Source: Cylindrotheca closterium
Taxonomy: Eukaryota; Bacillariophyta; Bacillariophyceae; Bacillariales; Bacillariaceae
Assembly: GCA_933822405.4 (NCBI GenBank)
Contig: CAKOGP040000001.1
Span: 1,177,036-1,241,035, forward strand
DNA: 64,000 nucleotides
Direction: 5' to 3'
How positions within the stretch are numbered: position 1 is the stretch's first letter; every line of letters starts with the position of its first letter. Shown piece after piece: positions 1-10,489 of the stretch. The translations under genes and the position numbers were made by a program. Below the pieces are notes generated by a model that made no database searches, was not told the DNA's origin, and worked only from the letters and a program-made list of their open reading frames with translations.

Positions 1-978
1 CCCAGTTTCTTCGTCAGTTCCATATCCTTCCAATACGACTGCATGATTGATATCACGATTCTTACTGGTACTATCGTCATAGATTCCACCATGGTAGAGA
101 CCCCAACCAGTGGCTGAAACACTAATGGCGACTGGTCCAACCAGAGCAACAGCCGCCAACAAGGAATCATATTTATTTGTGGGTAAGTTGGAGAAACCAA
201 CGACTGATGCAACCGATCCTTTGATTTTGGTAGACTTTTCACCGCGAATATGATGCTCCTTTGAGTCGTGGTCATCCATAATCGTACAGTTCACTTGTTC
301 TCCGTGCCCACTTTGGTAGCCAAACGACCATTCATCCACCATACCATGCTTGGCAATGAAATCAAAACCTAGTTCAGCGGTTGCTCCAGCACATCCGCCT
401 GTTCCCCCGCATTGATTGGGGTTCGGCATGCAAGACACCAATTCCTGTACGCTCAAGGTGAACAGCTTCCCTGTTTGAATAGCGACGTGAGATTCCATAC
501 ATGCTGTTGTAGCAAACGCCCAGCAGCTACCACAGTGAAGTTGATTCTTGACTGCAGTTGTAACACGTCCATTGGTTCGCCAATCGACACTTTTGGGAAG
601 CTTCTTTAGGTCTACTGCCTCAAAGGTTGACAATGTTCTTCGTTCCACGGCTGTGTCAGAAGACCATGCCGGGTGCGAGGACTTGTCATATCCAAGTGGA
701 AGCTCATTATCCAACTTGTCGGAAAAATGATTAATGTCCTTGTAGTGCTGGGAGGAATCACGATTCGAGTTGTGGTCCAAGATATGCGCTAGATTTTGCA
801 GAAAAACTCCTTCCCGTTGCTTGTACTCTTCGTCAGAGGAATACTCCTTGTCGAAATCCTTCACATACTGTTCAAAGGAATACTCATTGGAAGCTCTAAG
901 TTTCAATGACGATACAGAATGCGCAACCAACAAGTATAGGCTCAAACTTAGAAACAACATGGTCAAGTATTCTGCCAT
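1..978 (-). CDS. Papain-family cysteine protease (peptidase C1A), 3' end outside the window
   Basis: The minus strand is open without interruption from an ATG at 978 to the window edge (326 codons), so the C-terminal end is missing. The start MAEYLTMLFLSLSLYLL is followed by a hydrophobic signal peptide. Next comes an inhibitor I29-type propeptide (motif FEQYVKDFDKEYSS), then the mature enzyme. The active-site block NQLHCGSCWAFA places the oxyanion glutamine at Q146 and the catalytic cysteine at C152. The catalytic histidine lies in NHAVVLEGYG at H312. The expected Asn/Trp active-site block lies beyond the edge. A secreted or vacuolar/lysosomal endopeptidase made as a zymogen is expected. A second in-frame ATG six codons downstream also leaves a good signal peptide, so the exact start is uncertain. 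No intron is needed in the visible part. Confidence 0.93.
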   Translation of the reverse strand, partial: MAEYLTMLFLSLSLYLLVAHSVSSLKLRASNEYSFEQYVKDFDKEYSSDEEYKQREGVFLQNLAHILDHNSNRDSSQHYKDINHFSDKLDNELPLGYDKSSHPAWSSDTAVERRTLSTFEAVDLKKLPKSVDWRTNGRVTTAVKNQLHCGSCWAFATTACMESHVAIQTGKLFTLSVQELVSCMPNPNQCGGTGGCAGATAELGFDFIAKHGMVDEWSFGYQSGHGEQVNCTIMDDHDSKEHHIRGEKSTKIKGSVASVVGFSNLPTNKYDSLLAAVALVGPVAISVSATGWGLYHGGIYDDSTSKNRDINHAVVLEGYGTDEETG

Positions 979-1042
979 GAATGAAAGAAAGACTGAATGA
1001 TCTTGCATTCAGTCGATGAAGTCAAAAGAATTTTTCTGTTTT

Positions 1043-1055
1043 TAAAAAAAAAAAA
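1043..1055 (-). terminator. RNA polymerase III terminator of the 5S gene
   Basis: Thirteen A residues on the plus strand (T on the RNA-sense strand) directly abut the 3' end of the 5S rRNA. Runs of four or more T end Pol III transcription, so this is far more than the minimum. Confidence 0.85.
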
Positions 1056-1173
1056 GAATATAACACCTGGGATTCCAACGTGGTCCCCCACCGTAGTACT
1101 AACCAGGCCCGAACATGCTTAACTTCGCTGAGCGGACGGGAAGCGGTGCTGTCATGTTGGTATGGTCGTATCC
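1056..1173 (-). rRNA. 5S ribosomal RNA
   Basis: The 118-nt minus-strand sequence has the conserved eukaryotic 5S core, including the AGTTAAGCATGTTCGGGCC block and the GTTAGTACTACGGTGGG internal promoter (box C) region. The ends were chosen from helix I: 5' GGATACGAC pairs with 3' GTTATATTC with one mismatch. A run of T on the minus strand follows at once and serves as the RNA polymerase III terminator. The length matches the usual 118-121 nt. The gene is alone, outside any rDNA repeat seen here, between a protease gene and a bestrophin gene. Confidence 0.96.
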
Positions 1174-1392
1174 ATCATAGGCGCAAAACAATCAGTTTTT
1201 ATAATGTAGTATTTTAGCATTATCCTCTTTTCTTCCGGCTTTTTGACAGATTGACCTAAATCTTTGGTCGCGAAGAAGAGTTTTATGAAAATTCAAAGTA
1301 TAAAAAATATAAAAAGTAGGAGTTGCATCATCTGGAAGAGAAAAACACAATCCGTTACTTCATCCAGCCATCACACAACAAGCAAGGATATC

Positions 1393-2838
1393 ATGTCACA
1401 GAAGACGATCGAACACTTGATTTCCTTCAGCGATTTCCAAGATGGTGGACCATCACCGCCACCGAGAGGCTCGTGGCGACCGTCCTTCTTTTCGACCATC
1501 GATCAGTCCATTCATCGAGAAACCACTATGAATACTGTGCGCCAATTCGTGGGATTATACAAGAATTTCAAACTTGCTGATGATATCCTAAAGGGAGCGC
1601 CCAAACGCAAAAAGGCATTCAAGGCGAGTGGAAAGAAGCAATTGAATCACGTCCGAGGAACTGATGGTTGGTTTCGATCGATGCTGGTGCTGGAGGTAAG
1701 ATTCGTGTGCACCAAAAGATCCTTGTTTTGAAATCATCCACGAATCTCAATTGTGCAAACTTTCCAGGTTCGAGCCATAGACAAGTACTTTGAATCCTGG
1801 GCCTTTGTGACGTTGAATGCGATCCTAGCATCAGTGTTGAGCAAGTCTTTTCAAACCAAGATGTCTCATGAACTGATTCAACACTGGGATACAGTGTATG
1901 CGTTGATATTGAAAACGAGTCTCGCGTTTCTCCTTGTCTTTCGTCTCAATCGGTGTGCCATGAGATTTTGGGAATCAAGAGGTTATTGGGGAAATTTAAC
2001 GCACTGCACTAGAAATCTTGTGAGCGGTATTCTCATGTACGGTTCCCACTCTCCACAACATCGAGATCAGGCCATTCGGTGGGCAAGTGCCTTTTGCGTA
2101 GCTTCCATGCACTTTATTCGAAGTGAGCACGATTACAACTACGATGAACTTGCGGGCTTTCTAACTGAATCACAGATTAAGCGAATGAAGGATGCGACGC
2201 ATGCACCCTTATTTGCAGCTAGTATGTGTCGGTATCATTTGCGAAAGGCCTTTCGGATCGATGCTTTTACTCCACCACAAAAAGCCTATGCCTATGCGAT
2301 ACAAATGAATGAGCTGGAAAAGCGAGTGGCAAGGATGGTGGAACAGGTATCTGGAATGGAGAAAATTCGATCGACACCGCTGCCAATCGCCTACGTTACC
2401 CACCTTCGAACCTTTCTCTTTACATATCTATGTTTCTTGCCATATGTTTGGGTGGATGATTGGGGTTGGGCCACAGTCCCCATGGTCGCTTTTTCCGCGT
2501 TTGCGTTATTTGGAATTGAAGGTGCATCTAGCGAGGTGGAAATTCCATTCGATCGCGATCGACCAAATCACTTGGCTCTTGATGCCTATTGCATGATCAT
2601 GCTAGATTCGGTACAAGGTTTGGTGGTTCATGAAGCCAATCTCGAGATGCAATCGGCTCAAGATGAAGATGATTCTTCCGAATTCATGCAGACAACCCCT
2701 ACCAAATTGGGTTCCCAACAAGCATGGTTGAACCAGGCGGATCAAGAAGATGCGTCTTCCCAACTAATGACGACAATCACTGAAAAAATGGAGAGATCGA
2801 CTTCTCATCCAGAAAGCATGGGTGAAGCGTCATGTTGA
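1393..2838 (+). CDS. Bestrophin-like anion channel
   Basis: Two exons, 1393..1695 and 1768..2838, are joined in phase 0 across a 72-nt intron (GTAAGA donor, TTTCCAG acceptor), giving 457 residues. The protein shows the bestrophin/RFP-TM pattern: GWFRSMLVLEVRAIDKYFES before the first membrane segment, FWESRGYWG after the second, a long soluble helical part, two more membrane segments around FLFTYLCFLPYVWVDDWGW, and the conserved acidic block EGASSEVEIPFDRDRPNHLAL. Bestrophins are pentameric Cl-/HCO3- channels. In algae, thylakoid forms are linked to bicarbonate supply and ion balance. No clear plastid signal is seen here, so the membrane is unknown. The ATG at 1393 was preferred because an earlier in-frame ATG at 1285 lies in very AT-rich sequence that looks non-coding. 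The C-terminal 80 residues are acidic and Gln-rich, hence probably a soluble tail. Confidence 0.82.
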
Positions 2839-2928
2839 GCGGCGACATCACCAAACAAATTGAAGACATGTATCATAGAGCGCTATATTTCATAAGCAAT
2901 CATGTATTTTCTATATGTTTCTACTGTG

Positions 2929-3948
2929 TCATACAGTATTTCTCGGGGCATGAAGAAGTGAGAAGCCATAGGTAGCGCGAAGTTTGGAATCGTCTGGAAC
3001 TTGATAGTCAATTGTGATGTCCTCGTTTGCATCTATTGCTTTCAAAGCTCTGAGTACAAGCCTACCATCAGAATCTCCTTCTAGTTTGCTGTTCGGATTT
3101 GGCGAATGATTCGCAAAGTCGAAAATCGGTGTCAGCCACCGGCCTCGATTGCTGCCAAAGCCATGTGTTCGAGTCTGTACCATTGATATAGCCCAGAGCA
3201 GAGGAATTGTCGGCGCTTGATCTTCTAATGGGCTCTCACCTATCAAAACCTCGTAAATGTAATCTTTGCAAGACTTTGCTTGACTGCGGATTGCCTTTAT
3301 CGCTTCCGTATATTCTTCTCCAAATGCATCGTAATGGTCATCATCTTCGTCACTCTGGAACAGACCATTCGATCCGAACTTGGGCAAACATCTTGCATAA
3401 TGCAGAAACTTTTCTTCACTTTCTTCCGATGATGCCAAATCCAACAGAAACATACTAAGAGCAGACAGATCAGGTGTATCGCTTGGAATCCCCAAATGTT
3501 TGCAGGCCACAGTTTGGCCGATTCGTAGCTCCCTAGGGAGTATGGCTAGCATATCTCCCACCACAAATTTTTGTCTAGCTGCCAGTCCTCGGCCACCATA
3601 AATATCCTCTACACAAGCGATACCATCAAGTTCAGCCCCTATGCTTGTAGCCCAAGAGAAGAGATTGTCGAATTGCAATTGTGTGACGGGAGTCTCGAGG
3701 ACTGGAAACCTTGTTGTGGTAGACAGTAGGTTTGTTATTCTAGAAGAGTAGTCCGGCTTTTGATATGATTGCGAAGATTCTTCTTCGTGAATAAACGATG
3801 AGATTCCCTCGTCCACGATTTCCGAGACATCAAGATTGGATAAATCGACACCAAAGATGAAGTCATCGTCAGAATCAAAAGCTGAAGATGAAACCATTTG
3901 AATGTGAGGGTTGGTGGTGGTTGGTCTTCCTTTTAGCACGCACGCCAT
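2929..3948 (-). CDS. SET-domain lysine methyltransferase (Rubisco LSMT/SETD6-like)
   Basis: An intronless minus-strand gene. The split SET pattern is clear: an N-terminal piece IYGGRGLAARQKFVVGDML, a long insert (iSET), then the core TPIFDFANHSPNPN carrying the S-adenosylmethionine-binding NH motif. The closing EDITIDYQVPDDSKLRATYGF holds the catalytic-type tyrosine. This arrangement is typical of plant Rubisco large-subunit methyltransferase and animal SETD3/SETD6, which methylate non-histone proteins. The substrate cannot be read from sequence. The open frame reaches back to an ATG at 4029, but that would leave only 38 bases to the divergent MATE start. The ATG at 3948 (MACVLKG) is therefore preferred, giving 339 residues. 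The first 90 residues are Ser/Asp-rich and look disordered. No plastid signal is convincing with this start. Confidence 0.85.
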   Translation of the reverse strand: MACVLKGRPTTTNPHIQMVSSSAFDSDDDFIFGVDLSNLDVSEIVDEGISSFIHEEESSQSYQKPDYSSRITNLLSTTTRFPVLETPVTQLQFDNLFSWATSIGAELDGIACVEDIYGGRGLAARQKFVVGDMLAILPRELRIGQTVACKHLGIPSDTPDLSALSMFLLDLASSEESEEKFLHYARCLPKFGSNGLFQSDEDDDHYDAFGEEYTEAIKAIRSQAKSCKDYIYEVLIGESPLEDQAPTIPLLWAISMVQTRTHGFGSNRGRWLTPIFDFANHSPNPNSKLEGDSDGRLVLRALKAIDANEDITIDYQVPDDSKLRATYGFSLLHAPRNTV

Positions 3949-4067
3949 TATGTGACGAAAGTGACGTGTTATTGGAAGGCGAACGACAAAATTGGAAATG
4001 AAAACAAAACAAAACATCCAAATCAGCATATATAGTTGTATACCACGTACCGTCGCGTTCTCGACCT

Positions 4068-5708
4068 ATGCGTTACCGTCAATCAACGCTACCGATATTG
4101 CTAGTTGCCAGTTTTCTCTTCCATCCAGAAATGAAAGCTGTAAAGGGCCTCCTGCCATCGCTGCCCTCTTCCAAACAACGTGTAGGGTACAGGCCTGTTG
4201 GTGATGCTGAGAATCATCTTTCCAACCCCAAAGAAATCCAAGGCTTTCAATTACAAGCTCTTCCAACCAAAGGAAAAGATGATGCCACGGTCGAGGCACA
4301 GGTCTCCACTGGACGACGCATCCTCGACCTATCGATCCCGACACTGGGAGCTTTGCTCATTGACCCACTTTTGACCTTGGCTGATACTGCCTTCGTCGGA
4401 AGATTTAGCGAAAGTCCAAACGAGTTGGCCGGAATGGGATCGGCGGCTGCTCTTTTGACCTTCAGTTTCTATCTATTCAATTTCTTGTGTACTGCCACGA
4501 CGCCTCTGATATCTTCGAAACGAGCATCTGGCAAAGAAGCGGAAGCATTGGCGGTGGGTGGACAAGCTCTGTCACTTGCATTTGCGCTTGGTTCCATGCT
4601 GTTTGTCGTGCTTCTCGCTGCGAGACAGCCTCTCCTGGATGTCATGGGAACTGGTGTATCAGGCCCTGAAGCCAACGCGTACGCACTGGACTTTTTGTCG
4701 GTTCGAGCATTTGCGGCACCAGCTGTATTTTGCATCTCCGCATCCACGGGGATTCTGAGAGGATACTTGGACACCAAAACTCCTATTGCCATCCTTGCGC
4801 TTGCCAATGTTGTCAATCTGTTGTTGGATATTGCATTGATTGGCTACGCTCGAATGGGACCTCAAGGTGCGGCCATTGCCACCACCACAGCAGAATGGAT
4901 CAGTGCTCTTCTTTTCCTCGCGGTTCTTTCTGGCAAGTTACCATCGGTAGATGGTCAACTTGGGAAGAAAGAAGACGAGAGCACTCTGATTGTGATTCCC
5001 ACTTTGTCAATTCCACCGTGGGAAGAAATGAAACCGCTGGTCGTGGCATCCTCGTCGCTGTTTTTGCGAACCTTTGTCCTTCAGTTTTCTATTTCCGCCG
5101 CCGCTGCGTTTGCAGCAAGAGGTGGCGAGACCCTTCCTGGTGGAGCAGCATCTAGTATTAGTGCACATCAGATTGGTTTGCAACTATGGTTACTATGCTC
5201 GTTTATTGCCGATGCTTTGGCAGCCGCTTCCCAAGCCCTGGTAGCCGATGCCATTGGACGGAATGACAGCAACGATGTTCGCGACGTATCCAAAACAGTC
5301 TTTGTGTACAGTGCTATTCTGGGTGTGATTCTGGCAACCACACTTCAGATTGGATACTCTACCGACTTTTTGTTGGGTCTATTCACTTCGGATGCCGGGA
5401 CGCAGGTCGCACTTTCAGAGATTTTGGCACTGATTATTCTGGCCCAACCTCTCAATAGTTTGGTATTCGCAGCTGATGGTGTATTGCAAGGAGCCGAAGA
5501 ATTTGAGTTTCAAGCCAAAAGCATGGCTCTGAGCGGCGCGGTTACCGCTATTTTCTTTTACTCCGCGCAAACATTTGGCGCAACTGACACACTCGTCAAC
5601 GTTTGGAAAGCATTGATTGTTCTCCAACTCATGCGTGGTATCACATCCGCGGTCAAGATACTGGACAAGAATGGGCCCATCAAACTTTTTCCAGCGTCTG
5701 ATCCTTGA
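4068..5708 (+). CDS. MATE-family efflux transporter, probably plastid envelope
   Basis: A single 546-residue open frame. After residue 80 it has the MATE (multidrug and toxic compound extrusion) pattern: a first helix GALLIDPLLTLADTAFVGRF, then about 12 membrane segments in two similar halves. The second half starts near FLRTFVLQFSISAAAAFAARGG, with SAHQIGLQLWLLCSFIADAL as the matching cytoplasmic motif. MATE proteins are H+- or Na+-coupled antiporters for organic compounds. The closest plant group by pattern is the DTX44-47/EDS5 type found in plastid envelopes. The N-terminus LPILLVASFLFHPE is a short signal peptide ending in a phenylalanine motif, followed by a Lys/Ser-rich stretch, as in diatom plastid precursors. 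The gene is divergent from the SET gene with a short shared upstream region. Confidence 0.9.
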   Translation: MRYRQSTLPILLVASFLFHPEMKAVKGLLPSLPSSKQRVGYRPVGDAENHLSNPKEIQGFQLQALPTKGKDDATVEAQVSTGRRILDLSIPTLGALLIDPLLTLADTAFVGRFSESPNELAGMGSAAALLTFSFYLFNFLCTATTPLISSKRASGKEAEALAVGGQALSLAFALGSMLFVVLLAARQPLLDVMGTGVSGPEANAYALDFLSVRAFAAPAVFCISASTGILRGYLDTKTPIAILALANVVNLLLDIALIGYARMGPQGAAIATTTAEWISALLFLAVLSGKLPSVDGQLGKKEDESTLIVIPTLSIPPWEEMKPLVVASSSLFLRTFVLQFSISAAAAFAARGGETLPGGAASSISAHQIGLQLWLLCSFIADALAAASQALVADAIGRNDSNDVRDVSKTVFVYSAILGVILATTLQIGYSTDFLLGLFTSDAGTQVALSEILALIILAQPLNSLVFAADGVLQGAEEFEFQAKSMALSGAVTAIFFYSAQTFGATDTLVNVWKALIVLQLMRGITSAVKILDKNGPIKLFPASDP

Positions 5709-5744
5709 AGAAAGATGGTATTGTTTTTCTCTTACACGCAATCA

Positions 5745-6737
5745 TCATGACGTTTCCTTCCGCTGAGCTTTCATTAGCTCGAAATCTTTTCCATACCGAT
5801 CATTTATCAATGCATTGGTAGCATCCTCCAGGTGATCAGCAGACAAGTCTCGTTCCTCATGAGCGACATTTGCCTTTCGAGGAGGCATTGCCGCATTGAT
5901 ACCATACGCATCCATTAACGGCTGAAACTCATCATTTAGATTCTTCATATGCATAACGTAGTCTACCATTCTCACTTGATCTGGTGATGACACAATAAAG
6001 TCATACTGTGGCGTGTAGTGTCCATTACGAAAGAGCAAATCACTCGCCGTCACTTGAAGAGAAGGTTTACTGTTGTTGATTTCTCGCCGTAACCAATAAT
6101 TGAGATATTCAGGCTCATGAACTCGAGTACGATTGCAATCGATGATATCCCAATACTGAGGTTTCAGCTTTTTTCGACATACATAGTAGAATTCCGACAG
6201 GAGCCTTTCAAATGGATCTCGGATAATCGCAAAGAGATCGACGTTCTTGTAGGGATTGCTTCCCATGAGCGGAAAATAGTAGGGTGGTATATGCCAATAG
6301 CCCACCTTCATTGGCCATTCAAATTCGTTGGGATACAGCATTATTGGTTTTTTGCACAAGGCACGTTTGGGTCGATGATTGAAACGACACGAACCCCACG
6401 ACAGCTTGGCTTGTTTTGCGCCCACATCTTCAATGGTGCTTCCAGCAGTCTTGGGTATATGAACAAAGATCAGATTGCGCTTGGTGTCCTTTATCGAATT
6501 GACATAGTCTTTTGATTTTTGAATCTCTTGTTGCAAATTGATAGACATTGACGGATCGATATTGCCAGTGGAAGTGGAAGAATCATCGCCATTATTCGAA
6601 CTCAGCAAAGCATTGATGATAGATGCGTCCGTTGTGAGCGTGATATGAGAGAAATAAAAAAATACTGTCTGTAAAATGAAAAAAGTGGAAGCGAAGCAGG
6701 CGATGATATACCGAAAGCTAGAGCTCTTCAGCCTCAT
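5745..6737 (-). CDS. Golgi-type sulfotransferase (Sulfotransfer_2 family)
   Basis: An intronless minus-strand gene of 330 residues from the ATG at 6737. The open frame extends to 6809, which would add 24 polar residues. It is a type II membrane protein: a short basic cytoplasmic end MRLKSSSFR, one membrane anchor, then a lumenal catalytic domain. The PAPS-binding 5'-phosphosulfate loop is LIFVHIPKTAGSTIE and the 3'-phosphate site is AIIRDPFERLLSEFYYV. Family members transfer sulfate from PAPS to sugars or proteins in the Golgi. Diatoms make sulfated polysaccharides and glycoproteins, so a glycan acceptor is likely but not shown. Divergent from the ISWI gene. Confidence 0.85.
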   Translation of the reverse strand: MRLKSSSFRYIIACFASTFFILQTVFFYFSHITLTTDASIINALLSSNNGDDSSTSTGNIDPSMSINLQQEIQKSKDYVNSIKDTKRNLIFVHIPKTAGSTIEDVGAKQAKLSWGSCRFNHRPKRALCKKPIMLYPNEFEWPMKVGYWHIPPYYFPLMGSNPYKNVDLFAIIRDPFERLLSEFYYVCRKKLKPQYWDIIDCNRTRVHEPEYLNYWLRREINNSKPSLQVTASDLLFRNGHYTPQYDFIVSSPDQVRMVDYVMHMKNLNDEFQPLMDAYGINAAMPPRKANVAHEERDLSADHLEDATNALINDRYGKDFELMKAQRKETS

Positions 6738-6991
6738 GATGATTGTTTGAGGGTGTTGTATTATATTTTGTCGGTTAGAACTACTATCTAACGACTCCTC
6801 CGACAACATGTTTTTCGCGCCAATCAGCGAAGAGGTGAGTCGAAAGTCGCGCGCGCTCCCACGCGTCGGCTCATCGGTCTGCCGATTTCATGAAGATGGG
6901 AAACCCAGTGCGATCATTGCGACAAACGACCTGCAATTATTCTGAGGTCGTCCTGCGAATTCGTAAACCAAAGAGGACCAAATTAGCAGCA

Positions 6992-9900
6992 ATGTCCGAC
7001 GAAAAGGAGCAACAGAAGCCGAAAGGGGATGATGACTCGGACTGTGAGATCGAGGGCATGGATATGGATGGAGATGACGAAGAAATGGATGTGGACAACA
7101 ACGCTGACCCAAACGACAATGACGACGCTCTACCGGAAGCGGACACGGGGGATGATGCCACTATCAACAAGCTAGCGCAAACTGAGCATAATCAATTTGA
7201 AGCTGCCAAGCGGGAGCAAATGGAACTCCTGGAAGCAGAGCGAAAACAGGTGGCAGCCAATTTTGACAGCTCGAGTGCTAATAAGGAGGATCAGCTGCAA
7301 TATCTGCTCGCGCAGTCGGAAGTTTTTGCACACTTTCTTGCCGGTACGTAAAATGACCACGCCTTCTATGGACACCAGCCAAAACATTCAAGGCATTGAC
7401 TCACACTATATACTTCTAATAGGCTCGGTGGCAACATCCGAAAAGAAAAAGGGTAAAAAGGGATCTCGTGGCAAGAAGGGGCGTATGACAGAAGCGGAAG
7501 AGGATGCACAAATGCTAAAGTCCGCACAATCCAAACGAATTGTCTCCAGATTGGACAAGCAACCTACCATATTGGCACCACACTGTAAGATGCACCCTTA
7601 TCAGCTGGAAGGCCTGAATTGGATGATCAAGCTTTATTGCAACAATATCAATGGAATTTTGGCCGATGAGATGGGATTGGTGAGTGTTCAACGTTGATGG
7701 GTTGTGTCAATTTCAATATTCTGCTGCTAATGTACAAAATTTCTCATGAAATGCCATGAAGGGAAAAACTCTTCAGACAATTTCGCTCCTGGCGTACCTC
7801 CGAGAATTCCGTGGCGTCAAGGGTCCTCACATTGTCATTGTCCCCAAGAGTGTGGTTGGAAACTGGATACGCGAAGTCAAAAAGTGGTGTCCTGTCATTC
7901 GGGCAATTCGCATGGGTGGGACCAAAGAAGAACGTCTAAAGTTTGAGCAAGAGCATCTTGCTGTCGACCCTGACACTGGCAAGCACAAATGGGATGTTCT
8001 AGTAACATCGTACGAAGGATTGCTCAAGGAAAAGGGAAAACTGTCCAAGATTGACTGGAGGTATCTGATCATTGACGAGGCCCATCGCATCAAGAATGAA
8101 AACTCGTCTCTGAGCAAGGCAGTTCGTGTCATCAATACAGAACACAGACTGTTGATTACCGGAACTCCACTTCAGAATAATCTTCGCGAGCTCTGGGCAT
8201 TACTCAACTTTCTAATGCCTCAAGTCTTTGGTGATGCCGAACAATTTGATGCTTGGTTCAGTCTTACTGACGAATCTGGCAAAGAAAATGTCATCAAGAA
8301 GCTTCACACTGTCTTGAGACCATTTATGTTGCGTCGCGTCAAAAAAGATGTCGCAACGTCTTTGCCCCCGAAAAAGGAAACCAAGTTGTTCATTGGTCTA
8401 ACACAGATGCAACGTGACTGGTATATCAAAGTGTTGAATAAGGATGCTCATGAACTGAACAAACTCGGAGGACCTGATCGAGTGCGTCTGCTGAATATTC
8501 TGATGCAGCTGCGCAAGGTATGCAACCACCCTTACTTGTTTGACGGGGCCGAACCGGGACCACCTTGTAAGTTTTAGCTTGTTTGGCATTTCTTATCTGC
8601 AATAAAATCGGGTTACTAATCGTCCATAATTTCGCGCTACAGACAAGGACGGGCCTCATCTATGGGAAAATAGTGGGAAGATGCAGCTCCTACATAAGCT
8701 TTTGATCAAGCTGAAAGAGCGGGGATCACGAGTGTTGATCTTTTCCCAGATGACTCGGGTGCTGGATATCTTGGAGGACTACTTCCGATTCGTTGGACAC
8801 GAGTACTGCAGAATCGATGGTAACACCTCTGGCGAACGCAGAGATACGCAGATGGACGAATTCAACGAGGATGGATCGAGCAAGTTTGCATTTCTGCTGA
8901 GCACACGGGCTGGTGGTCTTGGAATCAACCTTGCCACGGCTGATATTGTGATCCTATTTGACAGTGATTGGAATCCTCAAGTTGATCTCCAAGCCATGGA
9001 TCGTGCTCACAGAATTGGACAGAAAAAGCCAGTCCAAGTTTTTCGTTTCATTTGTGAAGGAACCGTAGAAGAAAAGATCATCGAGCGAGCCGATCGTAAA
9101 CTGTTCCTTGATGCTGCAGTTATCCAGCAAGGTCGATTGGCTGAGCAAAACACTTCCGTGGATAAGGGCGACCTTATGAAGATGGTCCAATTTGGAGCCG
9201 ATCAAATTCTTAGTGGTAAGGGAGGGACCTACACCGATGAGGATATTGACGCACTGATTGCTAAAGGAGAGCAGAAAACGAGTGAAATCCAAGCCAAACT
9301 TGAAACGGACGCTAAGCACAACCTCGCTGATTTCCAGCTGCTCGCAGACGATGATACTGGTCGAGATACATTTTCCTTTGGTGGAAAGAACTACAGAGGT
9401 TCCGACAAGAACGGAGGTAATTTTATCAACCTTCCGCAAAGACAGAGAAAACGAAATTATGACGTCAATGAGTACTTCCGTGATGCCTTGAATCAAAGTA
9501 ATGCATCTGGCGCAATGAAAGACCATGCAGCAGACGCTGCTGCAAAGAAACGAAAGAAGGGTCCTACTGTTCAGGATTTTCAACTGTTTGATCGAGACCG
9601 GCTCAATGCCATTGCGGAAAGAGAGCGTGAGATTGCTGCCAAGAAGGAACAACAAATCAAGGTAATCGAACAGCTCCGATCCAGAGCTAGGAGTAGTGCT
9701 GACTCACAGGTGGAAGCAATACTAAGGGAAGCCGAAGAAAAGGAAAAAGGCCTCGGCGACTTTAAGCTTTCCGAAGAAGAAGTCAAGGAAAAGGTTCGTC
9801 TCCAAGCGGAGGGGTTCCCAGATTGGTCAAGAAAGGACTTTAGGGCCTTTTGCGCCAGCTTGGAAAAGCATGGTCGGTACAACTTCAAGGGCGTCGCAAA

Positions 9901-10489
9901 TGACATGATGAACGAGTCTGGGAAGGAACTAGGCGAAGTCCAACGCTACTTTGTAGCCTTTTGGACCAACTACCGCCGTATTGCTGATTGGGAGAAGATT
10001 ATCGAGAAGATCGAAAAAGGAGAGAAGAAGATCTTGCGTCTGCGACAAATTCGAGATGTCATTCAGGAAAAGATTGAAAGACATCTTGAAGATACCTTTA
10101 GCTCCCAAGTCAAAGCCATGAAGGACAAATCAAACCTACCGAGTGCGCTTAAACTCCTGGAGTACTCTTGGCCCAAAATTAATTTGAATTATGGATCAGG
10201 GACGAGAGGTAAAGCATACCAAGAAGAAGAGGATTGTTTTCTGCTTTACATGATGCATCTGTATGGATATGGCTCGGCCGAACGAATCCGTCTCGAGATC
10301 AGAAGGGCTTGGCAATTCCGATTTGATTGGTATTTCAAATCTCGCTCGGCTGCTGAAATCCAGAAACGTTGCGATACTATCGTAAGGATAGTTGAGAAAG
10401 AAATTGAGGAACTCCACAAGAAAGAGGACGATGAACAGGAAGCTAAGGCTGAGAAGGAGAAGACCAAGGAGAAAGCTGCTGGTAGCTAG
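6992..10489 (+). CDS. ISWI: ISWI-type chromatin-remodelling ATPase (SNF2L/SMARCA5 homologue)
   Basis: Four exons, 6992..7343, 7423..7679, 7762..8566 and 8643..10489, give 1,086 residues, close to the usual ISWI length. Introns are 79, 82 and 76 nt. The order is acidic N-terminus, [11 protein letters not shown] region, Snf2 N-lobe with Walker A DEMGLGKTLQT (K205) and DEAH box at 308-311, then C-lobe helicase motifs [15 protein letters not shown] and DRAHRIGQ. After that come the HAND domain, a SANT domain near residue 863 ([20 protein letters not shown]) and a SLIDE domain near 997. These last domains separate ISWI from SNF2, CHD and INO80 proteins. It slides and spaces nucleosomes in the nucleus. 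The first intron splits a conserved glycine codon and the second falls just before the Walker A GKT. An upstream in-frame ATG at 6890 exists but encodes a basic stretch unlike ISWI starts. Confidence 0.96.

Noticed and set aside
1264..1392. Extended bestrophin N-terminus from 1264 or 1285
   Set aside because: The 1264 start is TTG. The 1285 ATG lies in AAAATTCAAAGTATAAAAAAT-type AT-rich sequence more like promoter or leader.
8954..9655. 233-codon minus-strand open frame
   Set aside because: Antisense to the ISWI helicase C-lobe, which is strongly conserved on the plus strand.
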